Below, piece after piece: positions 13,105 to 21,734 of a DNA stretch of 64,000 nucleotides; position 1 is the stretch's first letter, and each line of letters begins with the position of its first letter. Below the pieces are notes generated by a model. The model was given only the letters and a program-made list of their open reading frames with translations. It was not told the origin of the DNA and did no database searches. Location of the stretch: assembly GCF_042429235.1 (NCBI RefSeq), contig NZ_JBHMBA010000002.1. One strand, given 5' to 3'. The position numbers and the translations under genes are program-made. Source of the stretch: Arthrobacter_B citreus. GTDB taxonomy: Bacteria; Actinomycetota; Actinomycetes; Actinomycetales; Micrococcaceae.

Positions 13105-13180
13105 GTAGGTCCGGGTGCGGTGTATTCCCTGCGCCTGTCACCCGAGCCAAAAGACAGTTAACGTGCTAGTTTCAGCAGTG

Positions 13181-13825
13181 ATGCGATTTGTAGAACCCTC
13201 CCGTGAAGTCCTGGCCGAAACGTTGCTTGCGGCCGGTCCTCAAGCACCCACTTTATGCGAAGGCTGGCTCACCAAGGACCTGGCCGCGCACCTCTATTTG
13301 CGGGAGCACCGCCCCGCCGCGGCCCTCGGCTTTTTCCTGAAGCCGTTCGCGGCCAAGACCGACAAGGCCATGGAAGAGACCGCCGCCAAGGCGTCCACCG
13401 TCGAGGGCTACAACAAGCTCGTCCGCGCCTTCCGTGCCGGCCCGCCGCGCCTGTCCCCCATGCACCTGAAAGCCGTGGACAACAGCGCCAACCTCGTGGA
13501 GTACTTCATCCACACCGAAGACGTGCGCCGCGCCGGTGACCGCTGGGCGCCGCGCGCCCTGGATTCCGGCTACTCCGATGCCCTGTGGGCCGACCTGATC
13601 AAGCGTGCCGCCCTGCTGTACCGCGGCGTGGACCTGGGCATTGTCCTGGTTCGTCCCGACGGCCCCCGCCATGTTGCCAAGCGTGCTCCGGTTTCAGTGG
13701 CCATCATTGGCGAGCCGGGTGAGCTGCTGATGCACGCCCACGGCCGCACCAAGCAGGCCCTGGTCATGTTCGAGGGCCAGCCGGACGCCGTCGCGCTCCT
13801 GGAAAGCGCCGATATCGGACTCTAG
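13181..13825 (+). CDS. TIGR03085-type DinB-like metal-binding protein
   Basis: A 214-residue protein resembling the actinobacterial TIGR03085 family, related to the DinB / mycothiol-dependent maleylpyruvate isomerase N-terminal fold. Visible family features are CEGWLTKDLAAHL (first metal histidine), a histidine-containing LVEYFIHTEDVRRA segment and the C-terminal GEPGELLMHAHGR. Substrate is unknown; a thiol (mycothiol) transferase role is a family-level guess. The ATG at 13181 follows TAGTTT by eight bases with no ribosome site, so it may be leaderless; GTG at 13178 is an alternative. It is divergent from hisI. Confidence 0.82.
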   Translation: MRFVEPSREVLAETLLAAGPQAPTLCEGWLTKDLAAHLYLREHRPAAALGFFLKPFAAKTDKAMEETAAKASTVEGYNKLVRAFRAGPPRLSPMHLKAVDNSANLVEYFIHTEDVRRAGDRWAPRALDSGYSDALWADLIKRAALLYRGVDLGIVLVRPDGPRHVAKRAPVSVAIIGEPGELLMHAHGRTKQALVMFEGQPDAVALLESADIGL

Positions 13826-13851
13826 CGCCCCCTTTTAGCAAAGGCACACCG

Positions 13852-14349
13852 GTGGAAAACACGCGTCCTGACCCGTCAGTAATCCGCCTCTTTCCCGGCT
13901 GGGCGAATTCTCCGGTGTGGATTCCGGGTGGTCCGGTGGAGCTGCAGGATTCGCTGCTGACCCGTGAGCTCATTGAGGACCTGCTGGTTTGGGAAACCCG
14001 TTATTACGACGCCGGTCCGCAGGACCCGGCAGAGCGCCAAAGCACGGGAAGTCAGCCGGGGCCCCGGGAACGGCAACACATTGCCGGCGGAAAGGACCTG
14101 GCCGATCGGCTGGCCGCGGAATTGGGACACTCCTTCGCTGTTACTTTTGAATCAGGGCTTGACCACTATGCCGCCCGGAGCCGCACTCCTGCCACCAATC
14201 CCGCCGCGGCGCGCTTCTTCGCCCGGGAGTTCGAGGAAGCGGCGGCTGAGGAGGAAAGACTCCGGACTGCCGGACCGCTGCAGGCCCATGCGCCCCTCTC
14301 GGGTAAGTCCTTCGGTCCGTCTCCCCGGGACGACGGTGAACGGATGTGA
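13852..14349 (+). CDS. Conserved hypothetical protein
   Basis: A 165-residue soluble protein that I do not recognise. It begins at GTG 13852 with AAAGG eight bases upstream and lies 26 bases after the previous gene, so it is probably co-transcribed. The N-terminus (IRLFPGWANSPVWIPGGPVEL) and a mid-region heptad-like stretch rich in Ala/Glu (about 120-145) are its only notable features. It has no signal peptide or membrane span. Codon use resembles its neighbours, which supports a real gene. Confidence 0.65.
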   Translation: MENTRPDPSVIRLFPGWANSPVWIPGGPVELQDSLLTRELIEDLLVWETRYYDAGPQDPAERQSTGSQPGPRERQHIAGGKDLADRLAAELGHSFAVTFESGLDHYAARSRTPATNPAAARFFAREFEEAAAEEERLRTAGPLQAHAPLSGKSFGPSPRDDGERM

Positions 14350-14469
14350 GCTGCGCTGATCAGCGGTGAGCGGCCCCGAGCAGGTTTGGGCGGCAGTCTT
14401 TACTGATGGCCCTCCGGCTCCACGCATGCGACCTTCCGGCGCGCGGCCGGATCATGAGCCCGGGGTTCC

Positions 14470-15042
14470 TTATCCGTCAGTACCCACCGGAACGGATAAA
14501 GCCGAAGGCGGGATGAACGCAGCCAGCCAGACGCCCGACGCCGATCGGTGGAAGGTAACCCCGTGGGATGCTGCTGTGCCGGTATCAATGCCGAGGATCA
14601 CTGGAGCAGTGTCCTTGCGCAGTCCCACTTGGCGTGCCTGCTCCGCCGTCTCTGCCAAGTGAACAAACTGCCGCTGCATGGGAAGAATCCCGGCGTCCAG
14701 AATGGCGCCGACACTGGCGCGGGACGTTCCGTGGAACAGTGTGTGCGGAGGCTCGGCGGTTTCGGCCTCCGCCACAATGCTGACGGAGTGACCGTGGACA
14801 GCACGTATCCGGCCGTCGCGTATTTGGTGCCGTTTTTTTGCCGCCGCATCCACCACCTGGTGGAGCAGCGGCACGTCAACGGCTTCCCATTCCGGCCCCA
14901 TCAGCCGCAGGGCTCGAATGACGTCCACCACCGGTGTCCAGCCTTCCGGGTCCAACTCCAGGCCGTATTCCTGAGGAGCATGGCGCAGGGCGTGGGACAG
15001 CACGCGGCTGATCTCGGATCGGCTTGGTCTATTCACAGGCAC
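14470..15042 (-). CDS. kptA: RNA 2'-phosphotransferase (Tpt1/KptA family)
   Basis: Tpt1/KptA enzymes move a 2'-phosphate from RNA to NAD+, giving ADP-ribose 1'',2''-cyclic phosphate. The 190 residues show the family blocks in order: LSHALRHAPQEYGLELD, KKRHQIRDGRIRAVHGHS, LFHGTSRASVGAIL and the PMQRQFVHLAET segment, containing the Arg-His-Arg-Arg core. Bacteria lack the yeast tRNA splicing substrate, so the cellular role here is open (RNA repair or NAD-linked end processing are suggestions). GTG 15042 is taken as the start; GTG 15036 is also possible, and no strong ribosome site is seen. Confidence 0.9.
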   Translation of the reverse strand: MPVNRPSRSEISRVLSHALRHAPQEYGLELDPEGWTPVVDVIRALRLMGPEWEAVDVPLLHQVVDAAAKKRHQIRDGRIRAVHGHSVSIVAEAETAEPPHTLFHGTSRASVGAILDAGILPMQRQFVHLAETAEQARQVGLRKDTAPVILGIDTGTAASHGVTFHRSASGVWLAAFIPPSALSVPVGTDG

Positions 15043-15084
15043 GCACCACTATAGGGGTTCCTTGCCCCGGCTGGGACCGCGGGT

Positions 15085-16107
15085 CTAGCCGGCAGGATCA
15101 GTGTCAGGTTTCTCCGGACGGTGTCCGGCAATTGCCGCCCGGGTGTCACCGGTTTCGTGCCCGTCCTTCTTCTTGCCGAACGGCAGCACCTTCATCAGCG
15201 GGTGCAGGATCGCCATGACAACCAGGCCCCAGACCAGACCGACAACAGCCGAGCACAGCGTATTCACGAGCCAGCCGAGGAATCCGCCCACAACCGCAAG
15301 ACCGGCCACGGGGTGCTCGAGAGCATGCACCAGGTCATACGGGGCATGCCAGCCGAGGTCTGACACGCCTACCAGCATGATGTGCCCACCCACCCAGAGC
15401 ATGGCGATGGTTCCCACGAAGGTGATGGCCGCCAGCACGGCCGGCATTCCCTTGACCAGCAAACCACCCACGCGCTGGGCGCCGGCTGATTCCTTTTTGG
15501 CGAGATGCAGGCCTATGTCGTCCATCTTGACGATGAGGCCAACTGCCCCGTACACGAGAACGGTGATCGCAATAGCCACGACCACGAGGATGACCGCACG
15601 GACCCAGATGGAGGCATCGCCCACCTCGTTCATGGAAATGACCATGATTTCGCAGGAGAGGATGAAGTCGGTGGTGATGGCGCCCTTGACCACTTTGGAC
15701 TCGGCGCCGGGCCCCCGTTCCACGGCGGGTTCCTTCTTGGCCTCATGGTGGCCAAAGAACTTGTGCCAGACCTTTTCCGCACCTTCGTAGCAAAGATAGG
15801 TTCCGCCCAGCATCAGGATAAACGGAATGATCCATGGGACGAAGGCGCTGATCAGCAACAGTGCGGGCAGGATGATGAGCAGCTTATTGCGCAGCGATCC
15901 CCAGAAAATCTTCTTGATCATCGGCAGTTCACGGGACGGGTCCGCGCCGGACACGTACTGCGGGGTGACGGCCGCGTCATCGATAACGACGCCGGCGGCT
16001 TTGGCTCCGGCTTTCGCGGCTCCGGCGGCGATGTCATCCACTGAGGCTGCGGCGATACGTGCCAGGGCGGCTACGTCGTCCAGCAGCGCGACGAGTCCGC
16101 CGCTCAA
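15085..16107 (-). CDS. DUF808 family inner-membrane protein (YedI-like)
   Basis: A 340-residue membrane protein of the DUF808 (YedI) family, whose function is not established. The start is characteristic: SGGLVALLDDVAALA followed by ASVDDIAAGAAKAGAKAAGVVIDD, then QYVSG and multiple hydrophobic spans from about residue 80 on. I prefer the TTG at 16107 because GGAGG lies six bases upstream and it gives the usual family N-terminus; a GTG at 16122 is the alternative. It ends 42 bases before kptA, in the same direction. Confidence 0.88.
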   Translation of the reverse strand: MSGGLVALLDDVAALARIAAASVDDIAAGAAKAGAKAAGVVIDDAAVTPQYVSGADPSRELPMIKKIFWGSLRNKLLIILPALLLISAFVPWIIPFILMLGGTYLCYEGAEKVWHKFFGHHEAKKEPAVERGPGAESKVVKGAITTDFILSCEIMVISMNEVGDASIWVRAVILVVVAIAITVLVYGAVGLIVKMDDIGLHLAKKESAGAQRVGGLLVKGMPAVLAAITFVGTIAMLWVGGHIMLVGVSDLGWHAPYDLVHALEHPVAGLAVVGGFLGWLVNTLCSAVVGLVWGLVVMAILHPLMKVLPFGKKKDGHETGDTRAAIAGHRPEKPDTDPAG

Positions 16108-16275
16108 CGAACTCCTCCGCACTGAAGGCGGATCTGGGCATGGAAGCCTCGGCTGAAATATGTGAATGGCATAGTGGGATTATAGGTCCGCAGGATTACC
16201 GTTTCCTGAAAACTCCCGTCCGGCATGTCAGTGGGAGCCATCATGCCGGCGCATCGTCTGGGAACTGCTGCGCGG

Positions 16276-16662
16276 CTATGGACGAAGAATCTCATCGCCG
16301 TCACTGACTAGAGCGACGGCCACGCCATGTTTTGAAGCCAGCGACGTAAAGAGAGCCCTCGCCTGGGAATCTTGACTCCAGGCAAAGGCCCCGTAAACCA
16401 CTGATGCCCCAATCGAATAATCAGTCAGCCGAACTTCCAGATCAGGGTCCGCGTCGATTTCTTCGATCATCGGGGAATCAGGGCCGTTCATCGGTGGAAA
16501 CGTTTGAATAAGCTCTTTGTAAAACGCCCTTAATGATGGAGTTGTCACGGCTGCGTCGTCGTAAGAATGGTCCTCGGACCATGCCGACTGACTCTCCCAC
16601 CACACCGGGAAATCCGCATCGGTCACGCTGTCCGGATCAAATGCCAACATATCATAAGTCAT
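16276..16662 (-). CDS. Hypothetical protein, unknown function
   Basis: A 128-residue acidic protein. The segment FPVWWESQSAWSEDHSYDD, the TPSLRAFYKELIQTFPPMNGP block and a C-terminal half of alternating strands (DYSIGASVVYGAFAW) recall small immunity-like proteins found across bacteria, but I cannot name the family. There is no signal peptide or membrane span. ATG 16662 is used; GTG 16671 is an alternative, with no clear ribosome site for either. No toxin gene is adjacent. The gap of about 150 bases to the DUF808 gene holds nothing recognisable. Confidence 0.65.
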   Translation of the reverse strand: MTYDMLAFDPDSVTDADFPVWWESQSAWSEDHSYDDAAVTTPSLRAFYKELIQTFPPMNGPDSPMIEEIDADPDLEVRLTDYSIGASVVYGAFAWSQDSQARALFTSLASKHGVAVALVSDGDEILRP

Positions 16663-16849
16663 GCTCCGCACAATACCGCCCGGTGGAATTCATTCCGGTT
16701 GCGCGACACGGGTTCGCACCGCTTTGGGAGGCGGCCTTCCTGATGTCCTGAGTGATCACCATCCGACAGCCGGCATCTCCCCGGGAGGTCCGGCCAGCAT
16801 CCTTTCAATCGTCACAAACCCACGCAGGACAGCTCAGACGCGCTGTGAC

Positions 16850-16879
16850 TTGACTCACCCTTTCCCCGTCTGCAACGAT
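16850..16879 (+). promoter_or_regulatory. Putative promoter of the permease/dehydrogenase/TetR operon
   Basis: TTGACT at 16850-16855 and AACGAT at 16874-16879 are separated by 18 bases. The -10 is weak, but the expected start of transcription falls inside the palindrome that begins at 16886, which fits repression by steric block. Confidence 0.45.
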
Positions 16880-16885
16880 GATCCC

Positions 16886-16907
16886 GCCGACCAACCAGTT
16901 GGTCGGC
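16886..16907. promoter_or_regulatory. 22-bp palindromic operator, likely for the local TetR protein
   Basis: Perfect inverted repeat with 10-base arms GCCGACCAAC and GTTGGTCGGC around the dinucleotide CA. It lies 33 bases before the permease start and just after the putative promoter. Size and symmetry match operators bound by TetR-family dimers, and a TetR gene is the last gene of the same operon (19807), so autoregulation is the simplest reading. Confidence 0.7.
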
Positions 16908-16940
16908 CGTCCTCTCTTCGCACAACCACACGGGGGTCCC

Positions 16941-18455
16941 ATGAGCAGTTCCACGCACCGTCCGCCAACTGCTTCCCTGCAGCCCGGCGGGAAAGGCCTT
17001 GCTTCGGGCAAGCTGGGGCTATTCCCCTCAACGGTGATCGGCCTCGCCTCCACTGCCCCGCTCTATTCACTGGCAGCCACACTGGGCTTTATCGTGATGG
17101 CCGCCGGCTCCCAGGCACCTGCCGCGCTGATCGTGGCCTTCATTCCGATGTGCCTGACAGCCTTTGCCTACCGCGAGCTGAACACGGCCATACCGGACAG
17201 CGGCACCGCGTTCACGTGGGCATCCAAGGCGTTCGGTCCCCGGACCGGGTGGATGGCCGGGTGGGGGGTCATGGTGGCCGGGGTGATCGTCATGGCAAGC
17301 CAGACCGAGGTCGCCTCCAAGTACCTGCTGCTCCTGATCGGGGACGGGTCGATTGCCCAGAACAAGACGCTGGTGACGGCCTTTGGTGCGCTGATCATCG
17401 TGGTCATGACGTGGGTCTCCTACCGGAACGTGGAGACCGGCGCGTGGACCCAGTATCTGCTGATGGCACTGCAGTACGCAGCGATCATTGCCTTCTGCAT
17501 CGGCCTGTACTTCGCCATCACCGCAGCCCCGAGCCTCGGCCTGGCGTTTTCCTGGGACTGGTTCAACCCCTTCGCCACGGACAACCCTGCGGGCTTCATC
17601 CAAGCGGTACTGATTGCCATCTTTATCTACTGGGGCTGGGACACCTGCCTGGCCCTCGCCGAGGAGACGAAAAATCCGCGCACCACGCCGGGTTTTGCCG
17701 CACTGCTGTCCACCGTGATGCTGCTCGTCACCTACATCGGCATCACAGTGCTGGCGATGTTGTTCGCCGGCGTGGGCACCGATGGCAAGGGGCTGGCCAA
17801 TCCGGACGGCGCGGAGGACGTCTTCTTCGCCCTGCGGACCGATGCCCTCGGTTCCTGGGGCTGGCTGCTGGTCTTCGCCGTCGCAGTCTCAGCGCTGGCG
17901 ACCTGCCAGACGACCATCCTGCCGACGGCCCGCGGCACTCTGGCGATGGGAGTGTACGGCGCCCTGCCCAAACGGTTCTCGGTCATCAACACTCTCTTCA
18001 AGACCCCCAGCTATTCAACGGTCTTCACCGGGGCGGCGTCACTGGTGTTCTACGTGGGAATGACCATTGTCTCCGGGGACATTCTGGCCGACACCATCGA
18101 GAGCACCTCCCTCGCCGTGGCCATGTACTACGCCATCACCTCGTTCGCCTGCATCTGGTGGTTCCGCTCGAGCCTGTTCTCGTCGGCGCGCAACCTGCTG
18201 CTGCGCTTCATCCTTCCGCTGGTCGGCGGCCTGATGATGGCCGGCGTGTTCCTCTTCTCCGCCGTCAGCATGCTGGATCCGGAGTACGGCACCACCACGG
18301 TGCTGGGCATCAGCGGAACCTTCGTGATGGGCGTCGGCTCCCTGGCGGCGGGCGTCGTCGTCATGGCCGTCTGGTCCCGCATGCCGGCCGCACGCGAGTT
18401 TTTCGAGGGCCGTTCGCTCAACAAGGACACTCCGGTCCTGGTGCCCGAGCACTGA
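16941..18455 (+). CDS. APC-superfamily amino acid/polyamine permease
   Basis: A 504-residue transporter with about 12 hydrophobic spans. The N-terminal span (LGLFPSTVIGLASTAPLYSLAATLGF) and the PDSGTAFTWASKAFGPRTGWMAGW segment are typical of APC amino acid permeases. ATG 16941 was chosen because it is the first start giving the conserved N-terminus, with a weak GGGGGT ribosome site; the open frame extends to 16878 through the operator. The substrate is not readable from sequence; the downstream saccharopine-dehydrogenase-like gene suggests a basic amino acid or polyamine. The C-terminus faces the cytoplasm. Confidence 0.88.
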   Translation: MSSSTHRPPTASLQPGGKGLASGKLGLFPSTVIGLASTAPLYSLAATLGFIVMAAGSQAPAALIVAFIPMCLTAFAYRELNTAIPDSGTAFTWASKAFGPRTGWMAGWGVMVAGVIVMASQTEVASKYLLLLIGDGSIAQNKTLVTAFGALIIVVMTWVSYRNVETGAWTQYLLMALQYAAIIAFCIGLYFAITAAPSLGLAFSWDWFNPFATDNPAGFIQAVLIAIFIYWGWDTCLALAEETKNPRTTPGFAALLSTVMLLVTYIGITVLAMLFAGVGTDGKGLANPDGAEDVFFALRTDALGSWGWLLVFAVAVSALATCQTTILPTARGTLAMGVYGALPKRFSVINTLFKTPSYSTVFTGAASLVFYVGMTIVSGDILADTIESTSLAVAMYYAITSFACIWWFRSSLFSSARNLLLRFILPLVGGLMMAGVFLFSAVSMLDPEYGTTTVLGISGTFVMGVGSLAAGVVVMAVWSRMPAAREFFEGRSLNKDTPVLVPEH

Positions 18456-18506
18456 CAGACGCACCACATTAAGCCAACTCACCAATCAATTCGAAAGCGA
18501 TTCATT

Positions 18507-19730
18507 ATGCACATCCTCATTCTCGGTGCCGGCGGCGTTGGATCCGCCGCTGCCCGCATCGCCTCCCGCCGCCCTTTCTTCGACCGGATGACCATCGCGG
18601 ACTACGATCCGTCCCGCCCCGAGGCCCTGGTCGCAGCCGTCGGCGACAGCCGCTACAGCGCAGCTCAGGTGGATGCCTCCAACGAAGAGAGCATCGTGGA
18701 GCTGATCCGCTCCACCAATGCCACCCACGTGCTTAACGCGGTGGACCCCCGGTTCGTGATGCCCATCTTCAACGCCTGCAAGGCCGCCGGTGTCACATAC
18801 GTGGACATGGCCATGAGCCTGTCCGTCCGCCACCCCGAGGAACCCTTCACCAAAACGAACGTCATGCTCGGGGACGACCAGTTTGCCGTTGCGGAAAAGT
18901 GGGAGCAGGACGGACAGCTGGCTCTGGTGGGCATGGGCGTGGAGCCCGGTCTTTCCGATGTCCTGGCCCGCTATGCCGCCGATGAGCTCTTTACCGAAAT
19001 CGATGAGCTCAGTGTCCGCGACGGGGCCAACCTGACAGTGGAGGGCTATGACTTCGCACCCTCCTTCTCGATTTGGACCACCATCGAGGAGTGCCTGAAC
19101 CCACCGGTGCTTTTCGACAAGGACAAGGGCGGCTGGTTTGCCCGTGAGCCTTTCTCCGATCCCGTCACTTTCGAGTTCCCCGAAGGAATCGGCGAAGTTG
19201 AGTGCGTGAATGTCGAGCACGAGGAAGTCTCCCTGATGCCGCGGTGGATCGACGCCAAGCGGGTGGACTTCAAGTACGGTCTGGGCAACGAGTTCATCGA
19301 GGTGCTCCAAACCCTGCACAAGCTGGGCCTGGATTCCACCGAGCCGGTGACCGTGCGCGGCCAGCAGGTATCTCCCCGCGACGTAGTGGCCGCGTGCCTT
19401 CCCGATCCGGCCACGCTGGGTCCCCTGATGAAGGGAAAGACCTGTGCAGGTGTCCTGGTGAGCGGCACCCGCAAGGACGGTTCCAAGGGTTCGCTGTACC
19501 TGTACCACGTTGCCGACAATGAAGAGACCATGGCGCGTGACGACTCGCAGGCCGTGGTGTGGCAGACCGCCATCAATCCCGTGATTGCCCTCGAGCTGAT
19601 GGCCAACGGAACATGGTCGGGGGCAGGCGTTCTGGGCCCGGAGGCTTTCGACGCCAAGCCGTTCCTGGACCTCCTGGCTGCCGAGGAGCCGGCAGGGTAC
19701 GGTTCCGCCTGGGGTATCGTCGAGAAGTAG
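18507..19730 (+). CDS. Saccharopine dehydrogenase family protein
   Basis: A 407-residue NAD(P)-dependent oxidoreductase. It opens with the Rossmann turn HILILGAGGVGSAAA, followed by a saccharopine-dehydrogenase-type catalytic region (VEPGLSDVLARYAADEL). Relatives act on saccharopine, lysine, or carboxynorspermidine-type imines; which applies here cannot be told from the sequence. It starts 51 bases after the permease and precedes the tetR gene, so the unit probably imports and oxidises or conjugates one amino compound. The terminal AWGIVEK gives a complete length. Confidence 0.85.
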   Translation: MHILILGAGGVGSAAARIASRRPFFDRMTIADYDPSRPEALVAAVGDSRYSAAQVDASNEESIVELIRSTNATHVLNAVDPRFVMPIFNACKAAGVTYVDMAMSLSVRHPEEPFTKTNVMLGDDQFAVAEKWEQDGQLALVGMGVEPGLSDVLARYAADELFTEIDELSVRDGANLTVEGYDFAPSFSIWTTIEECLNPPVLFDKDKGGWFAREPFSDPVTFEFPEGIGEVECVNVEHEEVSLMPRWIDAKRVDFKYGLGNEFIEVLQTLHKLGLDSTEPVTVRGQQVSPRDVVAACLPDPATLGPLMKGKTCAGVLVSGTRKDGSKGSLYLYHVADNEETMARDDSQAVVWQTAINPVIALELMANGTWSGAGVLGPEAFDAKPFLDLLAAEEPAGYGSAWGIVEK

Positions 19731-19806
19731 ACCCTGAGTGCGGCGGCGCACACCATCCGAGAGGTGGGTGCGCCGCCGTTTCTATTTTCCGGAAGAGCCG
19801 CAGGTA

Positions 19807-20349
19807 ATGAGCACAGACAGCAAGCAGGACCAGATTATTGACGCCTACGTGGCGCTGCTCTGCGGGCACGGATCCCAAGAGGCAACCATCGATGCAACCG
19901 CCCGGCGCAGCGGGCTGTCCAAGGCGGGCCTGCTGCATCATTTTCCGTCGCGGCAGGCCCTCGACGACGGGCTGGTCAGCCGGCTGCAGGCCCTGATTGA
20001 TGCCGACGTGGCAGCCATGGCACGGGAACCTGAGAACGCCGTTCATTACTACCTGTCGTCGTCGCTGGAGGAAGCATCACCGTTGGAACGCATGGTTGTG
20101 GCAGCCACCCGCCTTGCCCAGCGGGGGCATGAGGAGGCAGCCCGGACCCTGCGCATCGGGCGTGACCGCTGGTACGCCATCCTGGTGGAGGCCTTGGGTG
20201 ATCCGGCCCTGGCCAAACTGGCGCTGCTGGCCGGAGACGGCTTGAGCTATCACTTGGACATCACGCGCGGGGCCGGCGACGCGTTTGTCACCAACGGCAC
20301 CGTCGAGGAACTGGTCGCGCTGCTGCAGAGCCGCCAGCCCGCCGGGTAG
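19807..20349 (+). CDS. TetR/AcrR family transcriptional regulator
   Basis: A 180-residue regulator. The N-terminal helix-turn-helix is clear: DQIIDAYVALLCGHGSQEATIDATARRSGLSKAGLLHHFPS-type sequence at residues 8-48. The C-terminal ligand domain is all-helical. ATG 19807 is used; the frame is open from 19738, but that stretch has no homologue-like sequence. Being third in the operon and with a 22-bp palindrome at the operon head, it probably senses the permease or dehydrogenase substrate and represses its own operon. Confidence 0.88.
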   Translation: MSTDSKQDQIIDAYVALLCGHGSQEATIDATARRSGLSKAGLLHHFPSRQALDDGLVSRLQALIDADVAAMAREPENAVHYYLSSSLEEASPLERMVVAATRLAQRGHEEAARTLRIGRDRWYAILVEALGDPALAKLALLAGDGLSYHLDITRGAGDAFVTNGTVEELVALLQSRQPAG

Positions 20350-20369
20350 GACCTCCGGAAAACTGCCAA

Positions 20370-20400
20370 GGGCGCCGCACCCCGTCGGGGTGCGGCGCCC
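20370..20400 (+). terminator. Strong intrinsic terminator, possibly bidirectional
   Basis: A perfect 14-bp GC-rich stem (20370-20383 pairing with 20387-20400) with a three-base loop, followed by TCTTCT. It sits between the convergent tetR and alcohol dehydrogenase genes and could stop both transcripts. Confidence 0.85.
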
Positions 20401-20417
20401 TCTTCTGCGGTCAGGAC

Positions 20418-21458
20418 CTAGATGGTGGCCGCGTCAATGACGAACCGGTAGCGGACGTCGGACTTCAGCACGCGCTCGTAGGCGGTGTTGATCTCCTTGG
20501 CGTCGATCAGTTCAATTTCCGGGGCAATGTTGTGCTCGGCGCAGAAGTCCAGCATCTCCTGGGTTTCGCGGATGCCGCCGATGTTCGAGGCGGCGTAGGA
20601 GCGGCGCTTGCCCATCAGGGTGAACACCGAGATCGGCAGGGCCTCGGGCGGGGCGCCAACACTGACCATGGTGCCGTCCAGGCGCAGCAGCGAGAGGTAC
20701 TGCTGCAGGTCGATCGGCGCGCTGACCGTGTTGATGATCAGGTCGAAGCGGTTGGACAGCTTCTCGAAGGTGCTCTCGTCACTGGTGGCGTAGTAGTCCT
20801 TCGCGCCGAAACGCAGCCCGTCCTCCTGCTTGCTCAGGGTCTGGGACAGGACAGTCACGTCGGCGCCCATGGCAACGGCGATCTTGACGGCCATGTGTCC
20901 CAGTCCGCCCATGCCGACGACGGCGACGCGCTTGCCCGGGCCTGCATTCCAGTGCGCGAGCGGCGAGTAGGTGGTGATGCCGGCGCAGAGCAGCGGAGCC
21001 GCGGCCTCGTACGGAATACTTTCCGGCACACTCAGCACAAAGTCATCGTTGACCACCACGGAGGTGGAGTAACCGCCCTGGGTGATGCTGCCGTCCACGT
21101 CCTTGCTGGCGTAGGTGCCGATATTGCCGTTGAGGCAGTACTGCTCCATGCCGGCCTGGCAGTTTTCACACTCGCGGCATGAGTTGACCAGGCAGCCGAC
21201 GCCCACGCGGTCGCCGACCTTGTGCTTGGTGACCTCGGAGCCAACCTCGGCCACAGTGCCGACGATTTCGTGGCCGACCACCTGCGGGTAGGCGATGGGT
21301 CCCCATTCCCCGCGGACGGTATGAATATCCGAGTGGCAGACCCCGGCGTAGGCGATGTCGATCAGGACATCATGCGCACCGACGTCGCGGCGTTCAATCG
21401 TTGTGGCGACCAGCGGGTCGGTGGCAGAGGTGGCTGCGTAAGCGCGTGCGGTAGTCAT
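20418..21458 (-). CDS. Zinc-dependent NAD(P) alcohol dehydrogenase (YahK/CAD type)
   Basis: A 346-residue medium-chain dehydrogenase reducing aldehydes or oxidising primary alcohols. Catalytic zinc ligands are in GVCHSD and GHEIVG, and the structural zinc cysteines in CRECENCQAGMEQYC. The cofactor domain has GMGGLGHMAVK. The sequence is of the cinnamyl-alcohol/YahK subgroup, which usually prefers NADPH. A GGAG ribosome site precedes ATG 21458. It is transcribed alone, ending at the 20370 terminator. Confidence 0.93.
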   Translation of the reverse strand: MTTARAYAATSATDPLVATTIERRDVGAHDVLIDIAYAGVCHSDIHTVRGEWGPIAYPQVVGHEIVGTVAEVGSEVTKHKVGDRVGVGCLVNSCRECENCQAGMEQYCLNGNIGTYASKDVDGSITQGGYSTSVVVNDDFVLSVPESIPYEAAAPLLCAGITTYSPLAHWNAGPGKRVAVVGMGGLGHMAVKIAVAMGADVTVLSQTLSKQEDGLRFGAKDYYATSDESTFEKLSNRFDLIINTVSAPIDLQQYLSLLRLDGTMVSVGAPPEALPISVFTLMGKRRSYAASNIGGIRETQEMLDFCAEHNIAPEIELIDAKEINTAYERVLKSDVRYRFVIDAATI

Positions 21459-21481
21459 AATTCTCCAAGCTGTGGGGGAAC

Positions 21482-21497
21482 AGTGCCATAGGGCACT
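21482..21497. promoter_or_regulatory. Inverted repeat upstream of the alcohol dehydrogenase
   Basis: AGTGCC and GGCACT arms around ATAG form a perfect 16-bp inverted repeat 24 bases upstream of the dehydrogenase start. It could be an operator or a small hairpin in the 5' leader. No regulator gene is adjacent. Confidence 0.4.
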
Positions 21498-21524
21498 TAG
21501 TGCACAAGTCCCCCGCGGCGTCGT

Positions 21525-21728
21525 TTATTTCCGCAGGCTTCCCCCGGCACCGGTTCCGGACCGTTCCGAGCCCATCCGCAGGGTCTGGAAACCGGCCCAC
21601 GGCAGCGCCACCAGTGCAAAGGCCATCAGGGGAATCGCCAAGCCCAGTTCGTCACAGCCTGAGCCGTACCCGGTTTCCGGTGTGCAGACCATGCGGGTCG
21701 GATAGACCCCAGTGCGTTCATCCGTCAA
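21525..21728 (-). CDS. Possible small membrane protein
   Basis: A 67-codon open frame starting six bases after the GNAT gene stop. It encodes one clear hydrophobic segment (LAIPLMAFALVALPWAGF) preceded by a Cys-containing, Gly-rich stretch (CTPETGYGSGC). Position suggests co-transcription with the GNAT gene. No family is recognised and the ribosome site is weak, so it may be spurious. Confidence 0.4.
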   Translation of the reverse strand: MTDERTGVYPTRMVCTPETGYGSGCDELGLAIPLMAFALVALPWAGFQTLRMGSERSGTGAGGSLRK

Positions 21729-21734
21729 ATGTAT

